The notes under the pieces were generated by a model. That model saw only the letters and a list, made by a program, of their open reading frames with translations. It was not told the origin of the DNA and ran no database searches. A stretch of DNA of 64,000 bases from Massospora cicadina (Eukaryota > Entomophthoromycota > Entomophthoromycetes > Entomophthorales > Entomophthoraceae): positions 1-64,000 of the forward strand of contig JAKSZP010017494.1 of the NCBI GenBank assembly GCA_022478985.1, written 5' to 3'. Both the position numbers and the translations under genes were made by a program. How positions within the stretch are numbered: the first letter of the stretch is position 1; each line of letters opens with the position of its first letter. Of the stretch, positions 43,348 through 54,900 are shown piece by piece.

Positions 43348-44760
43348 ATGTCAAGGAGCAGTTGGGCAAGCAAGGTAAGAGGAGCAGGTGGAAGGCCCGC
43401 GGCCTCCAACGTTCAAAAAAGCCCCGGAAAATCTGGCAGAATTGACAAAAATACTAAGAAACTGGCGAACACTATTTCCCTGGAGATACTCGCATGGCAA
43501 GCACGATGCAACCAGTACATCAACACGCCACACTCCCAGCCACTTTCATCAGTGGAATTTGGAGTCCGCGTGTTTCTGGACATCCAAAAAATGGCCTTAT
43601 GGGAAAAATTTTGTGAAGATGTACACACAATTTTCCTGACCGCGGTGTACATTGCACCTCACTCCATGTCCCATGGTTGGCTGGACCTAGGTTTCGAAAG
43701 CAAAACAGCAGCAGATGAGGCTGCAGCAGTGTGCGTAGTGGTCGACCTCCCCGAAGGGCAATGGGTCATCAAAACTAAATGCACCAGATGGACAAAATTA
43801 AACCAAATTTTCCTCACGTTTGACTTTTTGCCTACTACGGTAAAACATGACAATTTGGAACAACACCTGAAAGATGGTCTCGCCATATATGGCGAAATAC
43901 AATCTTTTGAATGCAATGCTTCACGCTGATGCCACACCTGTGCACTGGCAAAGCCATCGCAGTTCTGACCCCAACTGAGGAGATCGCGAAGGACCTAACC
44001 AAGATCCCGCACTCCACTTTTATTGATATTGCAGGGCATACCACCCACCCATTCCGGGTGACCGTGGACAGCGCGCCCCCATTTGCACCCTCTGTGACGC
44101 GTTCAGCCATAAGGCACACGCATGCCCCATCAAGGAGGGTGTCACATTCAAAGAGCACCCCACAGCGGCCATGGCCAGCGGATAGGTGCACTACAAACCA
44201 AAAGCTAGCACCAAGGAGGCCTTCCCGTGGGGAGCATAAGGCTGCTACCTACTGGTAAAGCCTATCTCCCCACAAGAGTGGAAGAAGGCCAAGCAGGCCC
44301 ATAGGGCTGCAGCCAAGGAAGCGACTAAAGCCACCACCGCTATCCCATACTCACAACGCCAGGAGGACATGGAGACCTTTGTGGCAGAAGCAACTCAGGA
44401 ATCCATCAACCAATCAGATTGGGAAGCTCATGCCAAGCGGGCCACTCAATCTGAGGATCCAATGGGAGATTTATTCTCACCCAATTGTTGCACCCAAGCT
44501 CCAGTTGAAACTGACTTTGGACCCATCCCAACTGAAAAAAAAAATTTCAACCCACTCAATGGTGCACCAAACTCACCCGCACCGCAAAAAATTTGTCTGA
44601 CATTGGGAAAACAAAAGTGAAGGCTAAAGCCAACACAACTCTTTCCGCAAAAATCAACAAAAACTCTGATAGCATTGCTGCTAACACCCATGCTGCTGTG
44701 AAGGCCCGCAGGGATTTAAAAGATGATGGTGGGCCCAGGTACCCACCCCCTCGCAACTAA
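43348..44760 (+). pseudogene. LINE-1-family ORF1 protein (copy F)
   Basis: Starts MSRSSWASKVRGAG at 43348 and should end at TAA 44758-44760, about 470 codons. The first 194 codons are open and define the N-terminus: a basic, glycine-rich segment (to about residue 45), then SLEILAWQARCNQYINTPHS and the RRM-like central part (LTFDFLPTTVKHDNLEQHLK). A one-base deletion near 43912 shifts the frame. The next frame (43911-44258) loses the zinc knuckle to another shift (FAPSVTRSAIRH in place of CTHCDAFSH). The lysine-rich tail follows at 44280-44620. Confidence 0.88.
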
Positions 44761-44769
44761 GGTGCGATG
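44751..44769 (+). promoter_or_regulatory. ORF1-stop/ORF2-start hairpin (copy F)
   Basis: TCGCAACTAAGGTGCGATG with CCCCC before it and GGGG after it. One mismatch relative to copy A; the stop is in the loop and the ATG (44767) in the 3' arm. Confidence 0.6.
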
Positions 44770-47700
44770 GGGGAAACCTTCACTCTAGGGACATTGAATA
44801 TCGCTGGACTCAAGGCCTCCCCATCCCGGGCTAGGAAACTGAGTTTTTACAACACAATTTACCCGTGGATATCCTGGCCATCCAGGAGTCCCACTGTCCA
44901 TGAGGTTCCGAGGAAGCTTGGAAAACAATGATCCTCCCATTCCTATCCTTTTGGTTGATGCACTGTGGGGTTCTAATTTGGAAAAATAATTTTTCAAATT
45001 TTTATCCTCAGAAACATTCCTAAAAGGCCGAGTGCTTGTTGTCACCTTCTTGTGGGCCAATGTAGCACACGCAATCGTCAACATCTATGCCCCAAATGGT
45101 GCATGTGAGCATTGGGAATTTTTCTCATTGGTCAAATCCCTCCCACTACCCCCAGACTCCCTCATAGTTGGCGACATGAATTTTTTGCTAAACACACCAA
45201 CGGACCAGTGGCCTTCCTCACCCCACGCCCCCTAGGGTCACGTAGAACTATGAATTCTAAAGGCCACCCTCAGGTTAATGGATGCGCTGCTGTGGCATGC
45301 CCCATTGCTCAAAAACATGATGCAGCCCCACGTCCACAATGGCCAATTAAGGTCCATGACCCGAATTGACCTTATTATAATGCTGGCGAAATTCCAACCC
45401 CACATCTCCCACTTCAAGACAACAAAATTGGAATTCTACGACCTTCGACTGGTCTCGCTACCCTACCACCTACCTGTCACAGCTGCTAAGGCCCCACATT
45501 GGTACAAAATCCGCCCCCCAAGCTCGGGTCACCAGGATTTTCCATGTGGGTAGAAGAGGCAACTATGGCAAAAAAGTTTGTTGCACCATTTTGCGCGGAC
45601 CCCATTTCCACATGGGCAACTTTAAAAGATGACACCATCCGCCACACTCACCATCTCTCCTCCAGACGCTCATGAGCCACATCAGCGGTTATCTTGCGCA
45701 CTCTGGCAGAATTGGCACACTTGGAGTCCAACATCCCAGTTACAGGATACAGCTCTGCTTGGGGATGGAAGTGGGCGGAGGCAGCTGCCCACCTCAACGC
45801 ACTCAAAAGACAACATAAATATTGGGTTTGTGTTCAGTACAGGGACACACGCATCACAAAAGGTGACAAGTGCACCGCACATTTCTTTAAAAAAAATTTG
45901 CACCACACCAGAGTGTGGCTTGCACACAGGTGCAAAGATCGGATAATTCCATTGTGGATACACCGGCTGAAGTGGCAATCAAAATGCAACAGTATTACTC
46001 TGAGTTGTACCGATCTGACCCAATTCAGCTGGCCAAAGTAGCAGAATTTCTCAACTGAGCCTACATCCGCTCCATTTTCCAATACCCAGAAATAATGAAT
46101 TTGATTACCCTGAACAAATTATGGACAGCCATTCGCGGTGCACCAAACCGAAAATGCCCAGGCCCAGATGGCATTCCATATGAGTTCTACAAAAATATTT
46201 CAAATATATATCCCCATTGCTGCTCGCCTCACTTAACCAAAGCCTGATGAAACGCGCCTCCTAACAGGAGGACATGAGGCCTTCACTGTCACACTCTTCA
46301 AGAAAGGGGTAAGCTAGACTTAGCCAACTGGTGCCCCATTTCTCTAACAAACACAGACACCAAAATTTTAACAAAAATCATGGCTAACCGTTTAGGGACT
46401 GTAGCATCAGCCAACATCTCCCCAGAACAATTTGGTTTCATCCCCAGAAGGTTGATTTGGGATAACGTGCCCTCTGTGGCTAATGTATGTCAGTCCACAG
46501 CCTCTGGGGCACTTGTATTCTTGGACCAACAAAAGGCCTATGATAGAGTAAACTTGAAATACCTCAGGGCCTGCCTCCATCAATTGCGCCTACTTCCTCG
46601 CTTCATCAACCGGGTAATGCTGCTCACAGAATCTGCAACAATGGCAGTATGTGGCCCTGGCTTCCTAACGGAAGTAGTCCGCCCTCAAAGGGGCTTACGA
46701 CAAGGGGACCCCCTCAGCTCACTCTTATACAACTTCAGCCTTGACCCACTACTGCGAAGTGTATGCCCAACTCACTGGGGTCCATGTGCCAGGCCAAGCC
46801 CCAGTCAAGATAATGGCGTTTGCAGATGATTGTGTGGTGGGGGTGTCTAATAATCAAGATGCACGCGCGCTTAAAGCTCTCATCCAGGAGTATTCCCAGG
46901 TAAGCAACGCGGCACTGAATGCTTCCAAAACTGAGATCATCCTCCTTGGTCAGTTTCAGAACTGCTGGACCCCAGCAATTAGTTCCCAACCCGGCCCATC
47001 TGCTCGCCCACGTCCCCGCCCTACTAATTCAAAACACACCGCCCCACTGGTTCTCACCTTCATGCCACGTCCTACCATAGGACTAGTACGCCATCTGGGC
47101 GTGTGGATGGAGGCAGGCGGATACGCGTCAGCAGTAATGGAGTGCCATATTCTGTATAACGTGATGAAGCGAATCGCCTCTCTCAGAGCCCACCCTTCTT
47201 CCCTTACTGTCAGGGTTTTTTTAGCCAACTCTATGCTATTCTCCAAAATCTGGTTTGAAGCCCATGCCATCCCCTTCTCCCCAAGCTTCTACAAATCCTT
47301 GTACGCCTTGCTGCAAGGATGGCTTTGGTTGGGCCGCCTTCCACCAGTGCGGCTAGAGGTCATGTTTGTCCCTCAACATCATGGGGGCATGGGCCTGCTT
47401 GACTTCAAAGCCCATGCCACCAAGATCCTGGGTATCTGGATTGCGGCCGTCACCACCCCTACAAACCCTCCCAACACTGGTCCCATGCGGCCCGCTCCAA
47501 CTTTTCCCGAGCCTTGGGCCTCAATAATCCATCGAACCCCCACTCCCTGATGAAATACCTCGCTTCACATACATCGGCCACAAGTCCTCACAGGACTAAA
47601 ACCCACTACAAACGAATCCTCCTCTCCATGTGGAGCGCTGAGTGGAGAATTCATATTAGCGGACATACAACCCAAAGAGGCCGCCCCTCTCCTCAGTTCA

Positions 47701-48383
47701 CATAGGAGGTACAGGGGCTACCCATCCATGATGGCGTGATCCCCATTCGACCCCATGTCCTATCCAGGGTGGACTACCTGGACATGGTTGACATCCCTTA
47801 CTCCATTGAGACCCAAAAAATATCTGGAAATATGTACACCATCCTCTATTGCAACCTCAAGTCCGCTCCCATGTGTGGCGCTGCCTGAGGCAGGTGTATC
47901 GTACAGCTGAGTGCTCTAACGCTTTACACTCATCCTGTGTCGTGTGTGGCCAGTATAGAAGCTGTTTCACCGCCTGGAGAAGTGCCCTACCTCTAAAGTG
48001 ATATGGCGCGAAGTTCAACGTCTTCTGAGCCAGGATCAAACGCATCCCTTCAGTCTGTCAAGAGATATGTTCGCTCTATCAATGGCCTCCCCCTTGTTCC
48101 CTCCCTTTGTGCTTTGGTGGTTGCAATCGCCATGTGGAACATCCACACGATTGTCTTAGATGCCATCGCAGGCTCCACCCCCACCCTCCCAGAAGCGGTC
48201 CACAGATTCTGGTCCCATTTGTTAGACCACTTTCAAGCGTGGATGTTTGGATACCTCCCACCGCGTCGCCGTCAGTTGGTCTCCCCCTGGTTCCCAGTCT
48301 GGTTCATCAAAACAGACCCCTTCCTCCACACGTGCTCAATTGTGGCTATGGCCCCTTCACACGTTTCCTCCCCCTCCCCATAA
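44767..48383 (+). pseudogene. LINE-1-family ORF2 polyprotein (copy F)
   Basis: ATG at 44767, normal stop at 48381-48383, about 1,205 codons if unbroken. The endonuclease has GDMNFLL (the usual CW is lost), RIDLII and YDLRLVSL in place of SDHRLVS, so the catalytic histidine is gone. RT (46380-46829, then 46741-47550) shows FLDQQKAYDRVN, LRQGDPLSSLLYNF and FADDCVVGVS. The C-terminal part contains a worn finger near 47940 and ends with FGYLPPRRRQLVS. Frameshifts near 45540, 46760 and 47450 and several stops inactivate it. Confidence 0.89.
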
Positions 48384-48529
48384 GTGGCGTTCCCGCTGGC
48401 AACAAGAGATAGCATCGCTTCTCTGGGGTGCCTCTCCTGGTACTAAGTTTTGTCTCTTCTGAGTCATATTCAGAAGTGTCCGTCCCATGGTCGGCCTTCC
48501 CCGCAATAAATTTAAGTTTAAAATTTAAA

Positions 48530-48542
48530 AATAAGTGGATGC
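48530..48542. repeat. Target-site duplication of LINE F, 3' side
   Basis: AATAAGTGGATGC, matching 43239-43251 at 12 of 13 bases. Confidence 0.9.
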
Positions 48543-49700
48543 CCGGGAGGGAATTCCTTTCTATGCTTCTAAATATGTGGTCATTAAGTCTGGGGAATAA
48601 AGGGTAGTTGACATGAAGATTACCATGAAAATCCCACACAACTTCCTACTGCACCACATTAACATTGATGGAGTTAGTCCTTTAGAACCTAGAGTTTTAC
48701 CAGGTGTGTTAGACCCTGCCTATCATTGGCTGATTAACCCTCTGCTATGAAATCGTACCAAGAAGGATATGGTGGTAAAAAAGCATCAGGAGATCAGAAG
48801 AGTCATGCTGATAAACATTGAAGCATCAAGCAAGTACACTGTATTGGGTCTATGGATGATATGGGATTACCTGATGACCAATACTTATGTTTTTTTATCT
48901 ACTGTCAGTATCTTCGATGAACTAAACCCAGCTGAGCTGGATAAATTCCACACCCTACTCAAGGCCTATAGCGACATTTTGTCCAAATATGACACTGACT
49001 ATGGGCACATGAAGGAGTGGACGCATACTATTGACGTTGTGGATGCTAAACCCATTCAATCCAAACCCTACCACAAATCAAAAGTTGTAGATCTACAGAT
49101 GCGGAAAAAGCTCAAACAGCTGCTGGATGCTGGATTTCTACTGCCGTCACAAAGCCCTTGGTCATCCCCGCTTTTATTAATATGTAAGAAGAATGGAGGT
49201 TATTGGGTAGTGATGGACTACCACAAATTAAACAACCTCACAAAGAATAATAGTTATCTTATTTTTCACATTGATGACACTCTGGCCCAACTCTCTGGGT
49301 CCAATTTCTTTTCAGCCATAAACTTGGACAGCGGTTTTTGGCAAATGGACCTTTCTCCACGAGAACAGGAGAAATGTGCTCTAATTTGCAGCGAGGGTCT
49401 CTTTCAACCTACCTCACTACCAAAAAAGTTTGTTTAACTCACCCGCCACTTTCCAACTGGTGACGTATCACATTTTCCAGGATCTCAAACTGAGTTGTGT
49501 GATTGTCTATCCTGATGACATCACAGTCTTCTCCAAGACTTTCAATGAACATTTCAGCACATTTAAAGGAGGTGTTTCAACGCTTGCGGGCATCTAATAT
49601 TAGACTAAAGCCCTCCAAATGTACATTTTTATAATAAAGCTGTTTTTCCTTGGACACACTATCTCACAAGATGGGATACAACCACTTTCAAGATAAAGTT
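48543..49700 (+). pseudogene. G1 reverse transcriptase
   Basis: Right of LINE F the pol frame resumes with REGIPFYASKYVVIKSGE and a linker (TKKDMVVKKHQEIRRVML). The RT N-terminus is open at 48769-49437: ELDKFHTLLKAYSDILSKY, THTIDVVDAKPI, LLPSQSPWSSPLLLI (SPWASP in relatives), VVMDYHKLNN and INLDSGFWQMDLSPREQEK. A frameshift follows, and the catalytic box appears at 49508-49519 as YPDD where YLDD or YVDD is normal. The enzyme would copy element RNA into DNA in the virus-like particle. Confidence 0.83.
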
Positions 49701-49929
49701 GAAGCATTATTTAAGGTGCCTGCGCCCCAAATCCTTCACGACATCTAGGTATTCTTAAGCATAATGATGTATTACCAACAATTTATCCCCAATTTTTACC
49801 AACTCAGCGAGCCCCTTGTCCGCCTCAAGGTTAATAAAATCCCCTTCAATTAGGGTGTTGAACAACAGGCCGCACTTGAAACTATGAAGGAGCTCTTTCA
49901 AAAAGGCCAATACTCGGTCACCCTGACTA

Positions 49930-50330
49930 CAGCAAACCCTTCATGTTGTTCACAGATGCTTCTGACTACGCTGTTGGAGCTATATATTGGCTCAATTGGG
50001 TGAGCGTGGGGTCGAAGAACCCATGTCTTACTTTAGTAAAATGCTTTCAAAAGCAGAGTGTAACTATAGCTTCACGGAGAAGTAGTGCTTGGCTGTCCTG
50101 CTCGCTGTCAAACACTACTGCCCATTCATATATAGAACTTCCCTCAAAGTGACCACAGACCATGCCTCCCTAAAGTGGTTGTAGAATATGAAGGACCTTA
50201 CAGGGCGGTTGGCTCGCTGGGCTCTGAGGCTCCTAGATTACAATATGACTATAGAGCATTGGGAAGGAATGCTCCACATGAATGTTGATAGGTTAACACG
50301 GCTGCTCATTATGACTTAGACAATAGTAAA
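49930..50330 (+). pseudogene. G1 RNase H domain
   Basis: KPFMLFTDASDYAVGAIY (49935-49990) has the first catalytic aspartate in FTDAS. After frame changes, VTTDHASLKWL and LTGRLARWALRLLDYNMTIE with H-GMLHMNVDRLTRL (50150-50310) follow the Gypsy RNase H C-terminal pattern. It is broken by stops. It would remove the RNA strand during reverse transcription. Confidence 0.78.
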
Positions 50331-50399
50331 GCTGAGAGGCTACTTGATCTCCTCATGACTCTAGATGCATGGGCTGATGAAGATGAACTAGTACCAAAA

Positions 50400-51530
50400 A
50401 TACTAGCTCAACACTCTCGCAATACCAAGGTGGAATATGGGAAATTATATATAAGAAAGTAGGAGAAATTAGGTTGGCGTATCTCTGGCCATCAGAGCGA
50501 GTTCCTGTCATCTCTGAGTTCCACACTATTATAGGATATGGCGGAGAATGCAAAACATATGAGTAAGTAAAAGAGCGGCACTATTGGGAGAGCATCTTGG
50601 AAACTATAACATAAGTCTTGGATCCATTACTGACCTGTAAAAGACAATCAACTTCAAGGCACAATATCATAATCAACCTACGACGCCTCAACAACCAATC
50701 CACACCATAAGTTTAGATGTTGTAGGTCCTCTCCCTCAAACCACAGGTGACAACCGCTATATCTTAGTTGGTATTAATCATTTCACCAAATGGGTTGAAG
50801 CCATAGCTCTCCGCTCAGACAGCTAAAGCCACGGCCACCTTCTTATACCAATACATCTTCACCTAGCATGGGTGCCCCAGGTCCTCATATGTGATAATGG
50901 AAAAAAATTTACCTCCCAAGTGGTGAAGCTCCTTGCCACCTCCATGGGACCACAACAACTCTTCTTGGTCCATTATAACCCATCCACAAATTGTGCTGTA
51001 GAAAGAGTAAATGGAACCCTGGTCTCAATACTCCGCAAAATGGCCAATTCAGACCCACACCTCTGGGATCTCTACTTACCCAGTGCTCTCACGGCATACT
51101 AATTAGTTATTATTGCATCCTAAAGATGGCCCCTTTCTGTGTGTTGTATGGCTGAGAACTGGGGATATCATATCGACTAGCAAAAGATACTTTTACTGAA
51201 ATAAACGACCCTTAAAAAGTCATAAAAAGTTGGCCCAACACATCTTCCAAATATAAGTGGTAGCTATAAGTAACTTTGCCAAGACGGTCACAAAAGAAGG
51301 CGTAGCAACTAATGAGCTCCGTGTTCCTCTCTCTTTTTTCCAAGTAGCTGAAATGTATTGTATTATCACAACCGCATCACTCCTAGGAATGATAAGCTCA
51401 GTTCTATCTGGGAAAGGCCATTTTTAGTCACCTACAAGCGAGGGAATGAGTACTCTATCAAATAACTTGCTTCTGGAGTCACCATCAACTGAGTACATGG
51501 CCAGTTTTTATGCCCTTTTTCTCCCCCTAC
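50400..51530 (+). pseudogene. G1 integrase
   Basis: The DDE core is visible in pieces: ISLDVVGPLPQTT (50713), GINHFTKWVEAIAL, VPQVLICDNGKKF (50866-50900) and AVERVNGTLVSILRKM (50996-51045). The D, D and E positions are all kept, unlike in H2. Near 50440-50520 is VAYLWPSERVPVI-like linker sequence. The C-terminal domain near 51400 has WERPFLVTYKRGNEYSIK, like the GPF/Y module. Stops interrupt every section. It would insert the DNA copy into the genome. Confidence 0.8.
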
Positions 51531-51539
51531 CACTCTGGC

Positions 51540-51549
51540 AAGGGGGTAA
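51540..51549 (+). other. Polypurine tract of G1
   Basis: AAGGGGGTAA directly before the 3' LTR. H2 has the same arrangement (GGAGGGGGTAA then TGT). Confidence 0.7.
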
Positions 51550-53075
51550 TGTCAGACAATTACAAGTACAATGTCTATAAATGAGTGGTTTAGAGGAAAA
51601 TAATACAAATATTGGCCAAAAGACCATGGTTGTCATGGGTAGATGACATCATAGTGGGGACCAACCCCAAGGATAATTCTGGGCGGCAGGAGGCCCAGAA
51701 GGTGAAGCTTCAGGCCCTCCCTGACTTTAGGCACATACTGGACCAACGCTGGGTAAAAGCCAAATATGCCCAGGTTGGTACTAGTGTGATGCCAAGCGCC
51801 CAGCACTCTACATCAGCCCAGGCGTTAAAACGAACAGTTTACATAATAAATGCAGATGGTTCAGTTTGGTTAGTCGAGGAATGGGGTTTCAAGCCCCATT
51901 CCATTTACAAAATCACACGTTTGGGTCAAATACAACTTCAATTGATTACATGAGTGAAGTCAATTTCAGCGTATTCTACCAATCTGGATGGAGTGTATGC
52001 CTATTGGTGGGTTAGTGCTTGGGCCCACTTCCACAAACCCCATATTTCCCTTGCTTAGTTTAATTTTGTTTCCCATGACCAACACTCCTTGTTGGTCAAC
52101 TTCCCAATAAACAATATCCCCGTTTTACCATTTTCTTTATGATTTATCTAACAATCCTGTGCGCAAACCTCTTTGAGGAGGTCTCGCGCTCTGTTAACCT
52201 TGTCAATTCTGAACAAAATAAGATTATCACCTCATGTACCGTTGGTTCGCCCAGGTACCCTCCAACTTTGGTCGTTTACCCCTTCTCTCTGTGTGCACCG
52301 TGACGTTTTTGGCTTGTTTTTTATCACATTCCTTTGCTTGAGTTATTGTTGCTCCCGCACCCTCTGCTGGGCACTAGTAGCTCTAATATTAATGGCTAGT
52401 TTCCTTGCGTTGGCTTTGTGCGCCGTGCACCACCACACTGGAAACAGGATAGTTATAGACACTCTTCTTACACTGGCTGGATTCCAGTGGAACCCCGCAA
52501 ATCAGGGTAACACTCCTAATAATGATCAGGCCAAAAATCCCAGTTTAAACAGTCAGATTGCACTGAACCACCGACCAAATTTTAGAAGGCCATCAAAGGC
52601 TCCTCCCCTAGCCTCACCAAGTTTGGTACATGTTACACTTCAGAAAGTGGTCCCTTTTATAGGGTCAGAAGGTGTCCAACCAAGTGCAAAAACTTTCCAG
52701 CCCATTGATTGGGCCAAATTTATAAAAGCATTACCTAATGGATAGTACTTCTTGTTCCTGACCCTAAATTGGCCATTCCTTCCAAATGAGGAAAGTTCAA
52801 GAAATCTGATAGGTTGATGGCTCATATTTCCTAATTCAGACATTTCAATCCATCCAAAATGACCTTGATGTTTTAGTTTGTTATTGACTTTATTAAGTAT
52901 TTTTCCTTTTTACTCCCACATGGCGCTTAACAAACCTCTATAAAACTAAACTTTTTTAGTATTTATTTGTTTTTGTTATTTTCATATAAGTGGTGAGAAA
53001 AGCCCTTCAATTATATTGTTGGATTTGAGGCAAAAGAAGCACCAGTGAGCCTTTTACCAAACCAAAGATCCAACA
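51550..53075 (+). repeat. 3' LTR of G1, with 847 bp absent from the 5' LTR
   Basis: Starts TGTCAGACAATTACAAG and ends GATCCAACA. It matches the 5' LTR on both sides of a segment at about 51637-52483 that the 5' LTR lacks. The junction in the 5' LTR (CTGGTTGTTTCCTGG) sits at a short TGG-TT similarity shared by both ends of the extra segment, so a deletion in the 5' LTR is at least as likely as an insertion here. No target duplication around the segment is evident. Confidence 0.85.
52173..52745 (+). CDS. Stop-free frame inside the G1 3' LTR, putative membrane-type protein
   Basis: 190 codons without a stop, starting at a TTG; the first in-frame ATG is at 52392, giving 117 residues beginning MASFLALALCAVHHH. 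The longer form has two adjacent hydrophobic stretches (about residues 49-58 and 66-86: FFITFLCLSY, then LVALILMASFLALALCAV), followed by a polar, proline- and asparagine-rich tail (NPANQGNTPNNDQ) ending KFIKALPNG. The frame begins in the segment the 5' LTR lacks and continues into shared LTR sequence, where the 5' LTR version is broken by stops. I recognise no family. It could be an LTR-borne accessory ORF, a captured host exon or chance. Confidence 0.3.
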   Translation: MRRSRALLTLSILNKIRLSPHVPLVRPGTLQLWSFTPSLCVHRDVFGLFFITFLCLSYCCSRTLCWALVALILMASFLALALCAVHHHTGNRIVIDTLLTLAGFQWNPANQGNTPNNDQAKNPSLNSQIALNHRPNFRRPSKAPPLASPSLVHVTLQKVVPFIGSEGVQPSAKTFQPIDWAKFIKALPNG

Positions 53076-53079
53076 CTGA

Positions 53080-54215
53080 AAGGTGATGACTCTATGGGAG
53101 TGTGTGGCATGATGGATGGCAGGATGGGAGGTGAGAGCGCTTCAGACACCTTAGCAGTTGGCAGATTTTGAACGTTGATACTTGACGACATGATGAAAAG
53201 AAAGTGTTTTAAATAATGTAAAGGATGAGTGTCTGATGCATTGGCCCAAATGTGGCAGAGGGTCGTCCATCACAATTCTAAACTCAAGATGGCTTCAGCA
53301 AAGCCACCAAGACAAAGAATCCAGAGTTTTAACTGAGCGCTTTCTATTAAAGTAAGAAATGCTTGTATGAGGCGTGCCCAAAAACCCTAAAAATTATAAG
53401 ATGGGGTATTGAGATTTGGCTTGATCAACAAAAGAATATTAAATCCAACCCCAATACCCCTAATGCCCTATAAGCCTCACTTCTAACATCATCCCATGTT
53501 ATTTATATCCCTTGGTAGTTAAAACCCATCGGCACACCATCAGATAACTTGATTTCCAATTTCAAGCTAAAAGTAAGCATTTTTAATTCACTATAAGATC
53601 CTAACTTCCAGAAGATTGATCCCTATCTACTAGCCAACTAAATGCCTAGTGTCCCAGACTGTTCCATTCCCATCAATGGGTGATTACAAAAATAATTAAT
53701 CTGAATCATTCCCAAAGCTATCTGCCGGCCATTACCCTAAGATGAATGTGTCCAACAATAGACAGATGATTATCAAGATATGCCAATATTGGATGGACAA
53801 CCACAAAGATTTGCCCAACAATGGACAGAAGACTATCCATTCTTATCAGCAATGAGAAACAGTCCATTATCAGACCATTATTGGGAAGCCCTATAATATA
53901 TGAGAGCTACAAGGAAGGCTGGCATACTAAAGGCTTTGGTATACATCAAAAAGGCCTTGTATTGTAAATGGGACTAATGTAGTGATTCAAATTCTAGTAT
54001 CTACTTCTTCCTGAAGGGATGCTGGCTTACAAAATACTGAATCTTAAACGTTGAAAGTATATAACAAGACTACAGCTAATTTAGAGATTTCTATCATAAA
54101 GGCTTGTTTCTATAAAGCATTTAAATAGATTCAAGGTATACTGTCTTTTACAGTTGATCCTGGAAAGTGCTAAACATGCATGTTCCAAACTTTCTCAGTT
54201 GCATCCCTGATTACA
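53080..54215 (+). repeat. LTR-like sequence of element K
   Basis: The right end (ATTACA, 54215) is two bases before a primer-binding site, the position expected of a 5' LTR end. The part from about 53276 aligns with 39471-39900. The left end cannot be fixed because G1 inserted next to it. No gene is recognisable in it. Confidence 0.5.
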
Positions 54216-54217
54216 TC

Positions 54218-54235
54218 TGGTGCTCACTACAATGG
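54218..54235 (+). other. tRNA primer-binding site of element K
   Basis: TGGTGCTCACTACAATGG, the first 14 bases identical to the H2 site. It marks the start of another plus-strand Gypsy element. Confidence 0.7.
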
Positions 54236-54289
54236 TGCACTATTTTAAAATCATTACCCTATAAGAAACATGAGAAATATGCCAGAAGA

Positions 54290-54900
54290 ATCATGGGCCT
54301 TAAATGAGGAGGCCCGTGATAGAAATCAGGCTTAAAATGACAGCAAGGAGGCCATGGCTAGACAATGTGGTGCAATTATTAGAGGAGCATAATACAAGTA
54401 AAAGAGAGGAGCTTTAGAAGGGTACAGAGATACATTCTACGCTCCTACAGAAAGAGACTCAAGTAGTTACTGATTACATCAATGATGCTGCCTTATGTCT
54501 ATCATAAACATATGATAGGGAGAAGGGTGAACAAAGGTTATACTCTGCATACACAACCCTAGAGGCGATTGGATATCTATTTTACCAGATGTAAAGCATA
54601 TCCAGAAGATATGCTGCCATAGTTACCCCATACCTATTAAAGTAGAACTTGACGATAATAAGACAGCCAGGTTAGGGTTACTCAGCAAAATCTCAACGGA
54701 TATATCAGCCCAAAAACTTCCAACCCTAATCCTCTAATTCATACTAAGAAAAAAAGCAAGTACCTGAGAAAAACAAGAAAAATCAGATATCCCTACTCTA
54801 CTTAACCTTAAGATTTGATGCTTTACAATAACTATTTTGATTCAACTGGTGATAGGAATCCAAAAATAAGAAAAAGTACTTCTAAATTTTAGTTTTTTAC
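54290..54900 (+). pseudogene. Element K gag N-terminal remnant
   Basis: Downstream of the PBS one frame reads EEHNTSKREEL, then after a stop KGTEIHSTLLQKETQVVTDY, then YDREKGEQRLYSAYTTLEAI (54382-54570). The composition is charged and helical, as in the coiled-coil gag start of H2. Later sequence to about 54900 is broken and unassigned. No knuckle, protease or RT of K is seen, so the element is truncated. Confidence 0.4.

Larger units (their letters stand above)
43252..48529 (+). mobile_element. LINE family 1, copy F (full length)
   Basis: A 5,278-bp copy inserted between protease and RT of G1, with a 13-bp target duplication. It has 5' UTR with hairpin, ORF1, junction hairpin, ORF2 and tail AATAAATTTAAGTTTAAAA. 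Its ORF1 N-terminus is the best preserved in the window (194 codons open). It lacks the early ORF1 stop shared by B and D. Confidence 0.94.
40439..53075 (+). mobile_element. Ty3/Gypsy retrotransposon G1, split by LINE F
   Basis: LTR element on the plus strand: 5' LTR 40439-41117, PBS, gag region, protease, (LINE F 43252-48529), RT, RNase H, integrase, polypurine tract and a long 3' LTR 51550-53075. Gene order with integrase last is Ty3/Gypsy type. Without F and the extra 847 bp of the 3' LTR it is about 6.5 kb. The flanks read TACTG on the left and, depending on where the LTR end is drawn, CACTG on the right, a probable 4-5 bp target duplication. The coding region is heavily broken. Confidence 0.88.

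Noticed and set aside
51612..51953. 113-codon frame in the G1 3' LTR as a gene
   Set aside because: It opens at a TTG in ordinary LTR sequence, its first ATG is far inside, and no domain is visible. It was kept only as part of the LTR.
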